Positions 1 to 11,662 of a DNA stretch of 64,000 nucleotides are shown here, piece by piece. The translations under genes were made by a program, and so were the position numbers. Origin of the DNA: Aradus depressus (Eukaryota > Arthropoda > Insecta > Hemiptera > Aradidae); contig OY759227.1 in NCBI GenBank assembly GCA_963662175.1, positions 1,148,501 to 1,212,500 on the forward strand, in the 5' to 3' direction. Each line of letters starts with the position of its first letter. The stretch's first letter is position 1. The notes beneath the pieces were generated by a model. The model was not told the origin of the DNA, did not search any database, and saw only the letters and a list, made by a program, of their open reading frames with translations.

Positions 1-877
1 AATGAATATCCGCTGGGATTCACAGCTTAATATCCGCAGGGAGCTGAAGTCACTAGCCAGCAGTCACCGATGATTGGCTGAAGATGGGGTAGGCGGAGAC
101 TGACGACCAATGAGACATCAGGAATCATCCCCACCAAAAAGGGGGCCGAGGATGGAGAGCAGTTTGGAAGCCACTCTTCGCTCAACTCTCTTCGCTCTTG
201 TGTCAACCGTTCACCACGTTCTTTTTATATTTGCCATTAGCTCAGTATGTGATTTTAGATTCTTGGTTCACGTCTCGGATGATCAACACGAATAGTTTAT
301 ATTTGACAGTGAGTTTGAATATGTGAATTGAGCAGTATTCGTTCATGTTTGGGGCCATTCAGGCGAGTGAGATACATTTTGATTTCGGACGCACATAAAC
401 TCAGTGAACAATCTAAATTCTATTGTGGCCTCCAGGCAGACCTACAAGGACTAGGTGAGTAGATGGGGTCTGAGGGATGTACATAAAGGATGATCACATC
501 GCCACCTCCAGGGATCAGTATCGAGGTACCTCGTAATTAAGGTAGAAAGTCCTTCAGACATATGGCCAATTTATATTAAATTGTTTTTTCTTTTATAAAT
601 ATTATACGTTCTTCTAAAATAAATATGTTACTGTTCTAGGGTTTGAGTTGACCTTTCCCCCCCCCCCCCCCCCCCCCCCCTCCCATTCTTCTTCTGGTTG
701 ACAGCAATAATTAGTTATTGTTAATTACTGAGGTCAACTAACAGTTAGGAACTTGTAACCGTCCTTCTCGTGGGAGTGCATTTGGTTATCCACGTATTGT
801 TTTTATTAAAGTCTCGATGTAAAAAAAAAAAATACTCAATTTTAATAATTTTTCCGATATAATTTTATATTTACTAA
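1..877. other. unassigned flank
   Basis: No gene is recognised here. A 61-codon open frame at 110-295 has no recognisable motif. Purine-rich sequence near 125-165 followed by moderately AT-rich DNA could be the remnant of a retroelement end, but no second copy lies in the window to test that. A homopolymer of 24 C occupies 657-680. Confidence 0.4.
657..680 (+). repeat. poly-C homopolymer (24 C)
   Basis: An uninterrupted run of C is read directly, followed by T and CCC. It is low-complexity, and its true length may be uncertain. Confidence 0.95.
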
Positions 878-1677
878 TTACGTAAAAATGCACTCACGCA
901 GGGAGGAGAGGTGGTACAATATACTATGATTGTCCGTCCAGCCGAGGTGCCGCGTCCTGAAGTCACGCTTCACTTTCTTCAGGCGGATCACCTCATGCCG
1001 GACGGACTGGCGCACAAACCGCACTATGATGGCCGGTGGTTGGGGTGGGTCTTCAGTGGTCGGTCGGGTTCTTTGTCCGAATGCGTAGTCCAAGTCTTCT
1101 GGGGCCAGCCTGAGCCCTAGTCCGAGTCCGACGTTGGAGACCAAGCTCTCAGGTGATTCTCCTGGCCTTACCGGGATCCCCCTGATCTCCAGGATGTTTC
1201 TTCGGCTATCATGATCAACCCTTATTAAGCCTGGCCTCGAGGTCTACCATTCTGGTGCTGAGCTCTAGGTTGGACCGCTCCAGAGGCCCACACCTCGCGT
1301 CTAGAGCGGCAAACTGCCCTTCTATGGAGCCGAGCCTCCTCTCCACCTCCGCGATGGCCTCTCCATTGGCGGTCACCGTCCTTATTAAGTCCCTCTGTTC
1401 CTCCTGCATTTGTGTCACCCTGACCAGCAGTGCTTTGAGGAGGGAATCTTCGGATCGGCCCTTCTGAGGAATGGCAGGACGTTCGTCTACTGGAACTGCC
1501 CTCTTGGACGCCGCACACTGCGGGCAACTCCAAGATTTTTTTTGAAATTGCAAAAATTGGATGTCCGTGACCTTGAGCCCCGAACATTGCCCATGAAAAA
1601 TGTGGGAGCACCAATTGCACTCAATACAAGAGCCGTCGGGGGGGCACGGTCGTGTGACATTTTAAGCATTTGCCCAT
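878..1677 (-). pseudogene. LINE ORF1 relic: PHD-type finger, coiled coil, FP-like domain
   Basis: This is an ORF1-type (nucleic-acid-binding) protein of an insect non-LTR retrotransposon. On the minus strand, from the ATG at 1677, there is a Cys-rich finger (CLKCH, then CIECNWC, HxxC and CPQC), which fits a C4HC3 PHD-like arrangement. A predicted coiled coil follows (RVTQMQEEQRDL through LEARLN), then a domain resembling FP-like LINE ORF1 C-termini (NILEIRGIPV, IIVRFVRQSVR, and a basic RTRHLGW end). Two one-base slips break the frame. One is in the C7 run inside the finger (about 1638-1644). The other is at a GGG by 1215, before the FP-like part. No endonuclease or RT follows downstream, so this is a fragment. 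The family type is fairly secure; the clade is not determined. Confidence 0.7.
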
Positions 1678-1689
1678 ATTTGTAATTTG

Positions 1690-1905
1690 ACAAAAAAATA
1701 AAATGAAAAATAATAATAGTAAAATAAAAACTAATAAAAATTTCAAAAAAAAAAAAAATTTTAATAGGAAAACAATTTAAGAGAAAATTAAAATAATTAC
1801 TGTAAAAATTTTAAATAACAATGAGTGACACTGATAATAATTAGGAAAAAAAAAAAAAAAAGTTAAATAATGATACCAGATAGGCAATGAAAGAAATGAA
1901 GAAAA
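1690..1905. other. A/T-rich spacer between two retroelements
   Basis: Dominated by A tracts (near 1745-1760 and 1843-1861). No coding signal is seen. It separates the minus-strand LINE ORF1 relic from the plus-strand PLE. Confidence 0.5.
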
Positions 1906-1910
1906 TGTAG

Positions 1911-4340
1911 ATTGAAGTAATAAATAATAACAACTTAGAAGTTGTTAATAGTGCGAGTCGGGCGGTTAACGCGGTAAAGTTTAGTAAATTAAGTGTTGAG
2001 TTTGCAAAGGCGAATAGGAACATTTGGTTCAATCATCAGTGCATCAAGAATAACGTGTTACCAAAATACATCTTTATCAGTAAGAAAAATGGAAACCCCC
2101 GAGCTGAAGAGGCTATAAGGATGGCGGAAAGAGATTGGCTGAAGAGTGAAGTAAGAAGACGGTACAAGGCGAGAGATGAGTTAGGTTCAGCTCTCTACTA
2201 TTTAAGACAGATACTTTGTTCACAGTACACTAACATAGAGTGGGACCTGATTGAAGACAACATCAGATGTAAGGTATGAGACATTGCTCAGGAGAAAACT
2301 GAAGTTCAGAAGAAAAAAACTACAGAAGTTAATAGAGATGAAAGATCGAGAAGAAAACAGAAGCGAAGAACCAGCAGGGAAAGGTGCCTTCAAATTCTAC
2401 AAGAGAATTTCAAAAGAAGAAAACACCTTACTAGAAAAAGGTTTGAAACATTGTTTAAAGAGAAGAACGAACAAGAAAGAATTGGAATGTTTGGCCGCCG
2501 AGGCAGATGCCATACTCAGTGAGGGTAACAAGATGGAAGCCAAATCACTGTGCGCGAGAAAAATTTCCACGACAGAGAGGAGAGGAATGGAACGGAACAG
2601 AAACTCTTGAAGAAACTTAGTGAAAAACTCAAAGAGAATGACATCTTAACGGTGAAAGCGGACTAAGGAAATACGTCGGTTCTAATTCAACGTGTGGATT
2701 ACATCAATAAAGTGGACAGTTTCTTACAAGAGAATGGTTTTTCGAAAATAAGCAAAGACCCATCACCTCTATTCCAAAAACAAGTTCGAGTAGCTGTGTC
2801 AGAAGCCATGATAATCACGAAAGGTATGTGGAAACAGAACCTAATAGTAATGAACCCTTCACCCCCCAAATTGTCTGGTCTGCCCAAAATTCACAAAAAT
2901 GATGCCCCCATTAGACCGGTGGTATCTTACATAAATTCTCCCACATATAAATTATCGAAATTCGTCAATAGAAAATTCAGGCATTTTATCAATTTTTCGC
3001 CACCTTTCACCGTTATCAACTCATTAGACCTCGTCAATAAGATTAGAGAGGTAAAGGTACCTCATGGAGCCAAATTGATATCATTAGACGTCTCTAACCT
3101 CTTTGCGAATGTCCCCGTAACCGAATGTCTAGAGTTAGTTAGGGGCCTAATAAACAATTCAAATAGGTCCATTTTTGACAAAATAGAACTTTGTAACCTT
3201 TTAGAACCGTGCGTAGTACAAAATTATTTCATCTTCAAAAGTGACTTATATAAACAGAAAGAGGGGCTAGCGATGGGGTCCAGCCTGTCTCCCCTGCTAG
3301 TTGATATATTCATGGATAGAATTGAGAGGGAAATTCTAGAGAAGCCTCTATTTAACAGTAATATCATGTTTTGGAAGCGGTATGTGGACGATATTTTTAT
3401 ACTTTTTAACGGAACAGAAAGACAAATTCACTTATTTTTTGACTATGTAAACAAAGTCCACAACAAAATAAAATTCCCGTTGGAAATAGGAGGTCAAACC
3501 ATAAATTTTCTGGACTTGGAGATAAAAATTAATAACAAGAAATTCGAATTTAGCATTTACAGAAAACCGACTACAACAGACACTGTAATACACCCATCCT
3601 CTAACTGTCCTTCCAGTTTCAAATACGCGGCCTTTTATTCGTTGTTCCACAGAGCCTACTCAATCCCAATGACACAACAATCAAAAGATAAAGAACTTAA
3701 GACCATTAAGGAAATAGCCAAAAACAATAGCTATCCACAAAAAACAATAAATAAAATTGAAAAGAAGGTCAAAAATCATAATTTTAGGAACAAACTGACC
3801 AAATTAGAAACACAAAATAAAGCTTATCATAGATGGGTCAGCTTAACTTACCACGGAAAAATTTCAGAAAAAATAGGTAAAGATTTGAAAAAAGGTTTCA
3901 ATATCGGGTTTAAAACTATCAATCCCATAAGCCAGTGCCTAGAGAGAGGTAGGGACAAAACAGATATTGAGAATAAAAGCGGAGTCTATAGTCTAGAGGG
4001 TGCGACGTGCAGTCAATTGTACATTGGACAGACAGGACGTCGTTTTAAGGAAAGAATTAAAGAACACACGGCCGAAATAAAGAACCGAGGAAACCGTTCT
4101 ACATTCGCAACCCACATAATTGACAATAGCCACACTTTCGATCCATCTACAGGCATCAAATATCTGCACTATTGCTCAAAAAGCAGGCTACTTAATAGCT
4201 TAGAACAATTAGAAATAAATAAAGCTACCAAAAAGAACATTTGTATGAATGACCAAAATTTTTTTAAACTATTCCCTTTTGTTAACACCCTGAACCAGTT
4301 CTGTTTCCACATATATGTTTGTATTATCTGTTATTAATAT
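1911..4340 (+). pseudogene. PLE polyprotein: N-terminal region, reverse transcriptase, GIY-YIG endonuclease
   Basis: It is read in three pieces. The N-terminal frame 1911-2281 is followed by a slip near 2275 into the frame to about 2555, then a slip at an A run back to the original frame. An in-frame TAA at 2664-2666 then sits where PLEs usually have the Lys of a KADKG-like motif. From 2694 the frame is open for 547 codons: LPKIHK (about aa 63), the RT palm with YVDD (about aa 230), and a GIY-YIG domain (GVYSL about aa 430, YIGQTGR about aa 443, followed by ERIKEH). The catalytic motifs of RT and endonuclease are intact, so only the N-terminal third is damaged. PLEs use this enzyme for target-primed insertion. 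It carries two frameshifts and one stop, so this copy is inactive unless those are sequencing errors. Confidence 0.88.
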
Positions 4341-4703
4341 TTGGTTCCAAATATATGTTTCATGTAAACTAAATCTTAATATTATTATTAATTTTATTTA
4401 TATTTTTTATTTTTTATTTATTTGTATTTTTAATTATTTATTTGTTATTTTTTCAATTTTATTTATTTTATCACTTTTATTTATATTTTTTATTTATTTG
4501 TATTTTTAATTATTTATTTGTTATTTTTCCATGTATTAGTCTAATGATATTGTTTTATATAAATTTAGAACTAAGTTTTGTTAGGAAATATTTCATGAGA
4601 TAGCTAACGATACAGCCGGGGGACTCCCAAGTTTTAATGGCATCCTTTCACCTGAAATGTAATTCAAGGGTCGCTCTCTGCAAACTAACTTAGTTCATAA
4701 CTA

Positions 4704-4740
4704 GACCTGAGGATGGTGTAAGGCCGAAACCGGTAGTTAT
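4704..4740 (+). ncRNA. hammerhead-ribozyme-like motif in PLE 3' region
   Basis: The core CTGAGGA (4707-4713) fits CUGANGA. A short stem II follows (GG..CC within 4715-4725), then GAAA (4726-4729). A minimal stem III comes next: A4729-T34 and C30-G33 pairs around a 2-nt loop, leaving UA at the expected cleavage position before 4736. GAC (4704-4706) can pair with GTT (4736-4738) as the start of stem I. This very short stem III matches PLE-associated hammerheads. Activity is untested. Confidence 0.6.
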
Positions 4741-4795
4741 ATATATTTATATCTTTAGTGGAATAGACAATATTTCAAAAATAAGTTTGTTTTAT

Positions 4796-4980
4796 TTATT
4801 TAATAAATAATAAGATGATAGGTTCAAGAAAGGATTAGAAGTGTACGACAAAAAAAAAATAAATAAATAACTGAAACTGGACTGAGGAAGTAAAATCTAA
4901 AGAAAATAGTAAGATAGAGCGCACCAAGATACCTGTGTACAGCGCGGGAGTTGGACTGATACTGATGAAAAATAATATAG
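4796..4980. other. short AT-rich spacer, nothing recognised
   Basis: No open frame or repeat is recognised between the PLE end and the first satellite monomer. Confidence 0.5.
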
Positions 4981-6041
4981 GGGGTCTATCTGAAACTTTA
5001 AGTATATTTGTTCTGTTTGGACTACCAAACTACATTCATATATCAATACGCATTATTCCAGAAAAAAAAAGATATGCTAGAGCTGATGGGAAACTGTAAT
5101 TGTCAGTAATGGCAGCTATTTCAGAAAGTCAGTGAACCGAACTTCAGATTTGCGCTGAGGGCTTCAATACCTTCAATTTGTCTTCTTAGAATAATAATAT
5201 CTAGAGAGAATACCTCGAACTTTAAGTATTGTTCTACTTTTTGGACAACCAAACTACATTCATAAATCAAATTGAATTACTCCAGAATAAAACACAGGGG
5301 GAGCTAGAGCTCATAGGCGACTGTTATTGCAAGTAACAGCAGCTATTTAAGAAAACTAGTAAACCGAACTTCAGATTTACGCTGAGGCCTTCAATACCAC
5401 CAATTTGGAATACAACATGTCTACTTAGAATAAAAATACCTGTAGAGGCTTTCTCGAACTTCACGTATAAATAATTCTTCTGTTTGACCTACCAAACTAT
5501 ATTCATATACCAATACGCAGTCAGATGTCAGCTATTTCAGAAAGTTAGTGAACTGAACTTCAGTTTTGCGCTGAGGACTTCAATAACTTCAATTTGTAAT
5601 ACAACTTGTCTTCTAAGAATAATAATAACTGTAGTCTATCTTGAATTTTAGGTATATTTCTCCTGTTTGGACTACCAAACTACACTCATATATATAATTG
5701 CATTATTCCAGAATAAAGCAAATAGTTGCTGCAGCTCATGGGAGACTGTTATTGGCTGTAACGGCAGCTATTCATGTGAACTGAACTTCAAATTTGCACT
5801 AAGGACTTCAATACCTCCAATTTGGAAAACAACTTGTCTTCTTAGAATAATAATACCTGTAGAGGCTTTCTCGAACTTTACGTATAATTCTTCTGTTTTG
5901 ACTACCAAACTATGTTCTTAATATATCAAATTGCAGTGCTCCAGAATAAAACACAGGGGAGTTAGAGCTAATGAACGACTGTTATTGCCAGTAACAGTAG
6001 CTATTTCAGAAAGTTAGTGAACCGAACTTCAGTTTTGCGCT
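4981..6041 (+). repeat. ~238-bp satellite array, segment A
   Basis: Tandem degenerate monomers. Each contains CCAAACTACATTCATA, a near-palindrome TTATTGCCAGTAA, GAACCGAACTTCAG, TTTGCGCTGAGG and CTTAGAATAATAATA in fixed order. Spacing between successive CCAAACTACATT boxes is about 230-300 bp here. Several monomers lack an internal ~70 bp and instead carry CAATACGCAGTCAG, a variant seen again in the later arrays. The array ends inside the TTTGCGCTGAG box, where a LINE fragment starts. Confidence 0.9.
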
Positions 6042-6518
6042 GAGGAACTTGAGGAAGAATTTGAGAACTATTGGGAGTTGGAAAAATTTATATGTGGCTT
6101 TCTATGTGAACGATTAGATCTAAAGGTTGGATTAAATGAACTAGATTTCGTGAAACGTCTAGGTAGAAAAGTTAATGATAAGAATCGTTCAGTTCTGATT
6201 GGCTTTATCAGCTATCGTATCAAACTTACGGTAATATAAAATGCACATAAGTTGAAGGGCAGTAATTTCTTTATTGTGCAAGATTTTTCAAGGGATGTGG
6301 TTGAAACCAGAAAGAAGCTGCAACCGCAACTTATTCAGGCGCTACAAGAAGGTAAATTTGCGATATTAAGATACGATAAGCTTATAGTTAAGGAAATGAA
6401 TCAGCCGCAGGCATCTAACAAAAAACGAATGCTCTCGATCTCACCATCGGATCATTGCGGATTAACTAGGAAACAAGGAAATTTTCAACTGAAAAAAAAA
6501 AATATGTCGAAAACCTAA
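6042..6518 (+). pseudogene. LINE ORF1-like protein
   Basis: A single frame runs from the satellite junction to 6518, broken by one TAA at 6237-6239. Visible blocks are FVKRLGRKVNDKNRSVLIGF, then NAHKLKGSNFF, then ILRYDKLIV. These resemble insect LINE ORF1 proteins in which arginine-rich VGF and LRYDKLIV segments recur. The Lys-rich C-terminal tail would suit nucleic-acid binding. The first codons read GAGGAACTTGAGGAA directly after satellite sequence, so the true start is missing. The assignment rests on remembered motif style and on the downstream endonuclease and RT. Confidence 0.55.
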
Positions 6519-6647
6519 AAATTAAATCAAATTTGGAACAATTTTCATTCCGACCTCGTACTTCGTCTGTTGGTTCTAATGACTTGGAAATGCACAAACA
6601 AAGGAAAATGAAAAGCCGTCTGACACATAGCAACAAATCTCATCTTA

Positions 6648-7669
6648 TGATACTTTGGACATTCTGGCGTTGAATATTGCAGGTCTCAAGGGTAAACAAC
6701 ACAACTTGGAGTTTATAATGTATGTAACAGGACTAGTGTCAGCACTATTTCACGATTATAACTTAGTGTGCACACCAGCTATTAGAATTTAAAAAAAAGG
6801 AAGAGCATCTGGAGGTAGTGTACTTGGGATTAGACAGACTAAGAAAGTCTATATGCAATTCTATAATATATCTGATAGAACTGTAATTAAAATAGATTTT
6901 AAATTTAAAAATCCGATCTATGTGGTGCCGGTCTATATCAACTGTAACAATTGGGATAACGATTTCAGCAATTTATATAACTTTGTTATGGAGAACAGTA
7001 ACCTCAAATTTATTATGATGGGCGATATGAACTGTAGAACCGGTAATATGCAAAAAATTTCAACTAAGAATAGATTAAACTGTCAGTCAATAGAATGTAT
7101 GCTCTAAAGATAAAAACTCTAAAGATATGTGTTTAAATGCTGAAGGTAGAAAATGTTTAGATTTTGCAAACGACTTTAATCTAATTCTTCTGAATGGCCG
7201 TACTAAAAGTGATGTTTACGGTGAATTTACATATTTAAGAAGTAATGCTAGCTCATGTATCGACTATAGTTGTATTAGCTTGGATGCAGTTGAACTTATT
7301 AAAGATTTTAAAGTAGATATAAAAAATGTCTCTGACCATCTGCCTATAATTACGAGTCTGATGTATACTATAGAAGCGGAAAAGTTAGATCTCTTACCTC
7401 TCTACCCTAAGTTAAATTGGAACTCTATAGTTGCCGATGTCAAACAATATCAAGATAAGTTAGATTTTCTTATTGAACATATTTATGATAATCTTGATGC
7501 GGATTCTATTTGTAGCCTTATTAAAATTGCTGCAGGATATAACCCTAAACCTAAAATGAATTTAAAGTATAAACAAAGATGGTTCGATAAGGAATGTTAT
7601 AACGCTCGTGGTTTGGCTTTTAAGTATCTTAAAACATTTAGAAAGTATAACAGACAAGAAGATTATTAA
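6648..7669 (+). pseudogene. LINE APE endonuclease domain (EEP superfamily), broken
   Basis: The domain begins with LDILALNIAGLKG (about 6657), typical of the first strand of AP-like endonucleases. It continues through two further frames. FIMMGDMNCRTG at about 7009-7044 contains the conserved DxN motif. VSDHLPI at about 7328-7350 is the C-terminal SDH motif. Stops and frame changes occur near 6790 and 7107-7127. The last frame (7127-7669) is open for 180 codons and ends in the linker before RT. The enzyme would nick target DNA for target-primed reverse transcription. Confidence 0.8.
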
Positions 7670-8512
7670 TTATTATACATAAAAAATAACTTGGTATTTA
7701 AAGAAATGTGTAAAAAGAAAAAAATAGAACATAAAAATGACATAATAAATAAAATTAACAACTGCAGAGATAGTAAGGAATTTTGGGATGTGGTAAATTC
7801 GTTCAAAAGAAAAAACGTTTGTACGTTCACCAACTATTAAACCTAAGGATTGGATAGATTATTTTAAGAGCATGTTCAACTCTCCAATAACGAGTAGTAA
7901 GGTACATTATTGTGAACCTCATGTAGAGAATGTTTTCTTAGATAAGCCTTTTGAAATGGAGGAATTACTAACAGTCTCAAATAAAGTAAAGAATGGCAAA
8001 GCTCCTGGTATGGACCGCATTTCTATGGAATTTTAGAAATATGCTTCAGAAACCTGTTTAATCCTACTCTTAAATAACTTTAACATCATGTTTGAATCTG
8101 CACTAATTCCGCAGGCTTTCAGGGACACCATAATTTTTCCAATATATAAAAAAGGTGAAAAAGATGTCCCTAATAATCATAGGCCTATATCATTTAATAA
8201 CTCCATTGCGAAATTATATACTAGCTTGCTGTTGGAATGATTGGTAGTATGGTCTGAGGGTATCCTAAAGGAGTTCCAGAGTGGCTTCAGGAAACAATAT
8301 TCTACTATTGATAATATTTTTAATTTAGTTAATATAGTCAAAATTATATTGAGTGTCAAAAGAAAAAAAGTGTATACTTTTTTTATTGATTTTTCGTCAG
8401 CATTTGACAATTTTGATAGACATGCTTTGCTATATAAATTGACGCAAGTTAGTGTCTCCTCAAAAATGGTAAACTCAATAAGGAATCTACTCAGAGATAC
8501 TAGAGCCACTAT
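7670..8512 (+). pseudogene. LINE reverse transcriptase N-terminal half, truncated
   Basis: In broken frames there are VKNGKAPGMDRISMEF (about 7987-8035), NHRPISF (about 8176), FQSGFRKQYSTIDNI (about 8275-8320) and FFIDFSSAFDNFDRHALL (about 8380-8430). These are the usual motifs before and at the first catalytic Asp of LINE RTs. Stops interrupt at about 8035 and 8238. Sequence passes into satellite at about 8515, before the YxDD motif. Confidence 0.8.
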
Positions 8513-8515
8513 AAT

Positions 8516-9150
8516 AATAATAACAATAATAATTAGAGTATATCTCGAATTTTCAGTATATTTCTTCTGTTTGGGCTACCAAATTACATTCATATTTCAA
8601 ATTGCATTACTCCGGAATACAACAAAAAGGTGATGCAGCTCAAGGGAGACTGTTATTGCCAAAAACGACAGCTCTTCAATAAGTCAGTGAGCCGAACTCC
8701 AGATTTGCGTTAAGGGCTTCAATGCCTTCAACTTGGAATACAACTTGTCTTTTAGAATAATAATAACTGGAGTCTATCTCGAACTTTGGGTATATTTCTT
8801 CTGTTTGGACCATCAAACTACACTCATATATCAAATTGCATTACTCCAGAATAAGACAAATAGGTGCTGCAGCTCATGGGAGACTGTTATTGCCAGTAAT
8901 GGCAGCTTTTTCAGAAAGTCAGTGAACCGAACTTCAGATTTGCGCTGAAGACTTCAATAACTTCGATTGGGAATACAACTTGTCTTCATAGAATAATAAT
9001 ATCTGGAGGGAATATCTCGAACTTTATGTATTGTTCTACTTTATGGTCTACCAAACTACATTCATATATCAAATATTATTACTCTAGAACAAATAAAAAG
9101 GTGCTAGAGCTCATGGGCGACAGTTTTTGCCAATAACAGGACCTTTTTTA
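8516..9150 (+). repeat. satellite array, segment B (plus orientation)
   Basis: About 2.5 monomers in plus orientation resume after the captured LINE. The segment ends at a head-to-head switch near 9150, where a CTTTTTTAGAA box is followed by the reverse-complement monomer. Confidence 0.9.
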
Positions 9151-11662
9151 GAATGTGAAGTTCGGTTCACTAACTTTCTAAAAAAGCTCCTGTTATTGGC
9201 AATAACTGTCGCATATGAGCTCTGGCATCTTTTTATTTATTCTGGAGTAATGATATTTGATTTATGAATGTAGTTTGGTTGTCCAAAAAGTAGAACAATG
9301 CTTCAAGTTCGAGGTATTCTCTTCAGATATTATTATTCTAAGAAGACAAATTGTATTCCAAATTGAAGGTATTGAAGCCCTCAGCGAAAATATGATGTTC
9401 GGTTTATTAACTTTCTGAAATAGCTGCCGTTACTGGCAATAACAGTCTCCCATGAGCTGCAACACCTATTTGTTTTATTCTGGAGTAATGCAATTTGATA
9501 TATGAATGTAGTTTGATAGTCAAAACAGAAGAATTATATGTAAAGTTCGAGATCACCTCTACAGGTATTATCATTCTAAGAAGACGAGTTGTATTCCAAA
9601 TTGGGGGTATTGAAGTCCTCTGCGCAAATCTGAAGTTCGGTTCACTGACTTTCTGAAATAGCTGCCGTTACTGAAACTAACTGTCGCCCATGAGCTGCAG
9701 CACCTATTTGTTTTATTCTGGAGTAATGCAATTTGATATATGAATGTAGTTTGATAGTCAAAACAGAAGAATTATATGTAAAGTTCGAGATCACCTCTAC
9801 AGGTATTATCATTCTAAGAAGACGAGTTGTATTCCAAATTGGGGGTATTGAAGTCCTCTGCGCAAATCTGAAGTTCGGTTCACTGACTTTCTGAAATAGC
9901 TCCCGTTACTGGCACTAACTGTCGCCCATGAGCTGCAGCACCTATTTGTTTTATTCTGGAGTAATGCAATTTGATATATGAATGTAGTTTGGTAGTACAA
10001 GCAGAGGAAATCTACTCCGAACTTCAGATTTGCGCAGAGGACTTCAATACCCCCAATTTGGAATACAACTCGTCTTCTTAGAATGATAAGTTCGAAATAG
10101 ACTCCAGGAAATATTATTATTAGAAGACAATTTGTATTCCCAATTGAAGTATTGAAGCCCTCTACGCAAATGTGAAGTTCGGTTCACTAACTTTCTAAAA
10201 AAGCTCCTGTTATTGGCAATAACTGTCGCATATGAGCCCTAGCATCTTTTTATTTATTCTGGAGTAATGATATTTGATTTGTGAATGTAGTTTGGTTGTC
10301 CAAAAAGTAGAACAATGCTTCAAGTTCGAGGTATTCTCTTCAGATATTATTATTCTAAGAAGACAAGTTGGTTGGACAGTTCGGTTCACTAACTTTCTAA
10401 AAAAGCTCCTGTTATTGGCAATAACTGTCGCATATGAGTTCGAGATATTCTCTCCAGATATTATTATTCTAAGAAGACAAATTGTATTCCAAATTGAAGG
10501 TATTGAAGTCCTCTGCGCAAATCTGAAGTTCGGTTCACTAACTTTCTGAAATAGCTGCCGTTACTGGCAATAACAGTCACACCTATTTGTTTTATTCTTG
10601 AGTAATGCAATTTGATATATGAGTGTAGTTTGGTAGTCCAAACAGAAGAAATATACATACAGTTCGAGAGAGACTCCAGTTATTTTATTCTTAGAAGACA
10701 AGTTTTATTCCAAATTGAAGTTATTGAAGTTCTCAGGGCAAACCTGAAGTTCGGTTAACTAACTTTCTGAAATAGCTATCGTTACTGACAATAACAGTCT
10801 CCCATGAGCTGCAGCACCTATTTGTTTTATTCTGGAGTAATGCAATTTGATATATGAATGTAGTTTGGTAGTACAAGCAGAGGAAATCTACTTAAAGTTC
10901 GAAATAGACTCCAGGAAATATTATTATTAGAAGACAATTTGTATTCCCAATTGAAGTATTGAAGCCCTCTACGCAAATGTGAAGTTCGGTTCACTAACTT
11001 TCTAAAAAAGCTCCTGTTATTGGCAATAACTGTCGCATATGAGCTCTAGCATCTTTTTATTTATTCTGGAGTAATGATATTTGATTTATGAATGTAGTTT
11101 GGTTGTCCAAAAAGTAGAACAATGCTTCAAGTTCGAGGTATTCTCTTCAGATATTATTATTCTAAGAAGACAAATTGTATTCCAAATTGAAGGTATTGAA
11201 GCCCTCAGCGAAAATATGATGTTCGGTTTATTAACTTTCTGAAATAGCTGCCGTTACTGGCAATAACAGTCTCCCATGAGCTGCAACACCTATTTGTTTT
11301 ATTCTGGAGTAATGCAATTTGATATATGAATGTAGTTTGATAGTCAAAACAGAAGAATTATATGTAAAGTTCGAGATCACCTCTACAGGTATTATCATTC
11401 TAAGAAGACGAGTTGTATTCCAAATTGGGGGTATTGAAGTCCTCTGCGCAAATCTGAAGTTCGGTTCACTGACTTTCTGAAATAGCTGCCGTTACTGGCA
11501 CTAACTGTCGCCCATGAGCTGCAGCACCTATTTGTTTTATTCTGGAGTAATGCAATTTGATATATGAATGTAGTTTGATAGTCAAAACAGAAGAATTATA
11601 TGTAAAGTTCGAGATCACCTCTACAGGTATTATCATTCTAAGAAGACGAGTTGTATTCCAAA
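9151..11662 (-). repeat. satellite array, segment C (inverted)
   Basis: Boxes appear as reverse complements (TATGAATGTAGTTTGG, CTGAAGTTCGGTTCAC). Long stretches mirror segment D. For example, 10861-11138 mirrors 13020-13297 with a constant coordinate sum of 24158. A 72-bp plus-oriented piece (10017-10088) interrupts it. The plus orientation resumes at about 11663, in the middle of a TTGTATTCCAAAT box. Confidence 0.9.
10017..10088 (+). repeat. 72-bp inverted duplicate of 9807-9878
   Basis: The segment from CCGAACTTCAG to AGAATGATA is the reverse complement of 9807-9878, about 140 bp upstream. It replaces the TAAAG-type bases expected between TCTACT and AGTTCGAAATAG (compare 10884-10905). The original copy remains in place. 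Confidence 0.8.

Larger units (their letters stand above)
1905..4795 (+). mobile_element. Penelope-like element (EN+), one copy
   Basis: This unit combines a PLE-type protein (RT then GIY-YIG endonuclease) with an AT-rich 3' region that holds a hammerhead-like motif at about 4704-4740. Such motifs are known from the terminal repeats of PLEs. The 3' end is placed near the T/A-rich stretch around 4790, and the 5' end where the N-terminal frame opens (1911). No target duplication was found, so both limits are approximate. Confidence 0.8.
6042..8515 (+). mobile_element. APE-type non-LTR retrotransposon fragment inside the satellite
   Basis: A collinear ORF1 - endonuclease - RT order is embedded in satellite. 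The left junction is in a TTTGCGCTGAG box near 6042. The right junction is at about 8515, where coding sequence passes into an ATAATAATAA box. The RT is cut off before its catalytic YxDD motif. No TSD or poly-A tail is seen, so this looks like a captured fragment and not a fresh insertion. Clade undetermined. Confidence 0.75.

Noticed and set aside
110..295. 61-codon frame near the left edge
   Set aside because: No motif, no supporting context; chance-length frame.
2694..4337. A host telomerase-like RT gene
   Set aside because: LPKIHK, YVDD and a GIY-YIG endonuclease domain in one frame are the PLE arrangement, with PLE-type 3' sequence.
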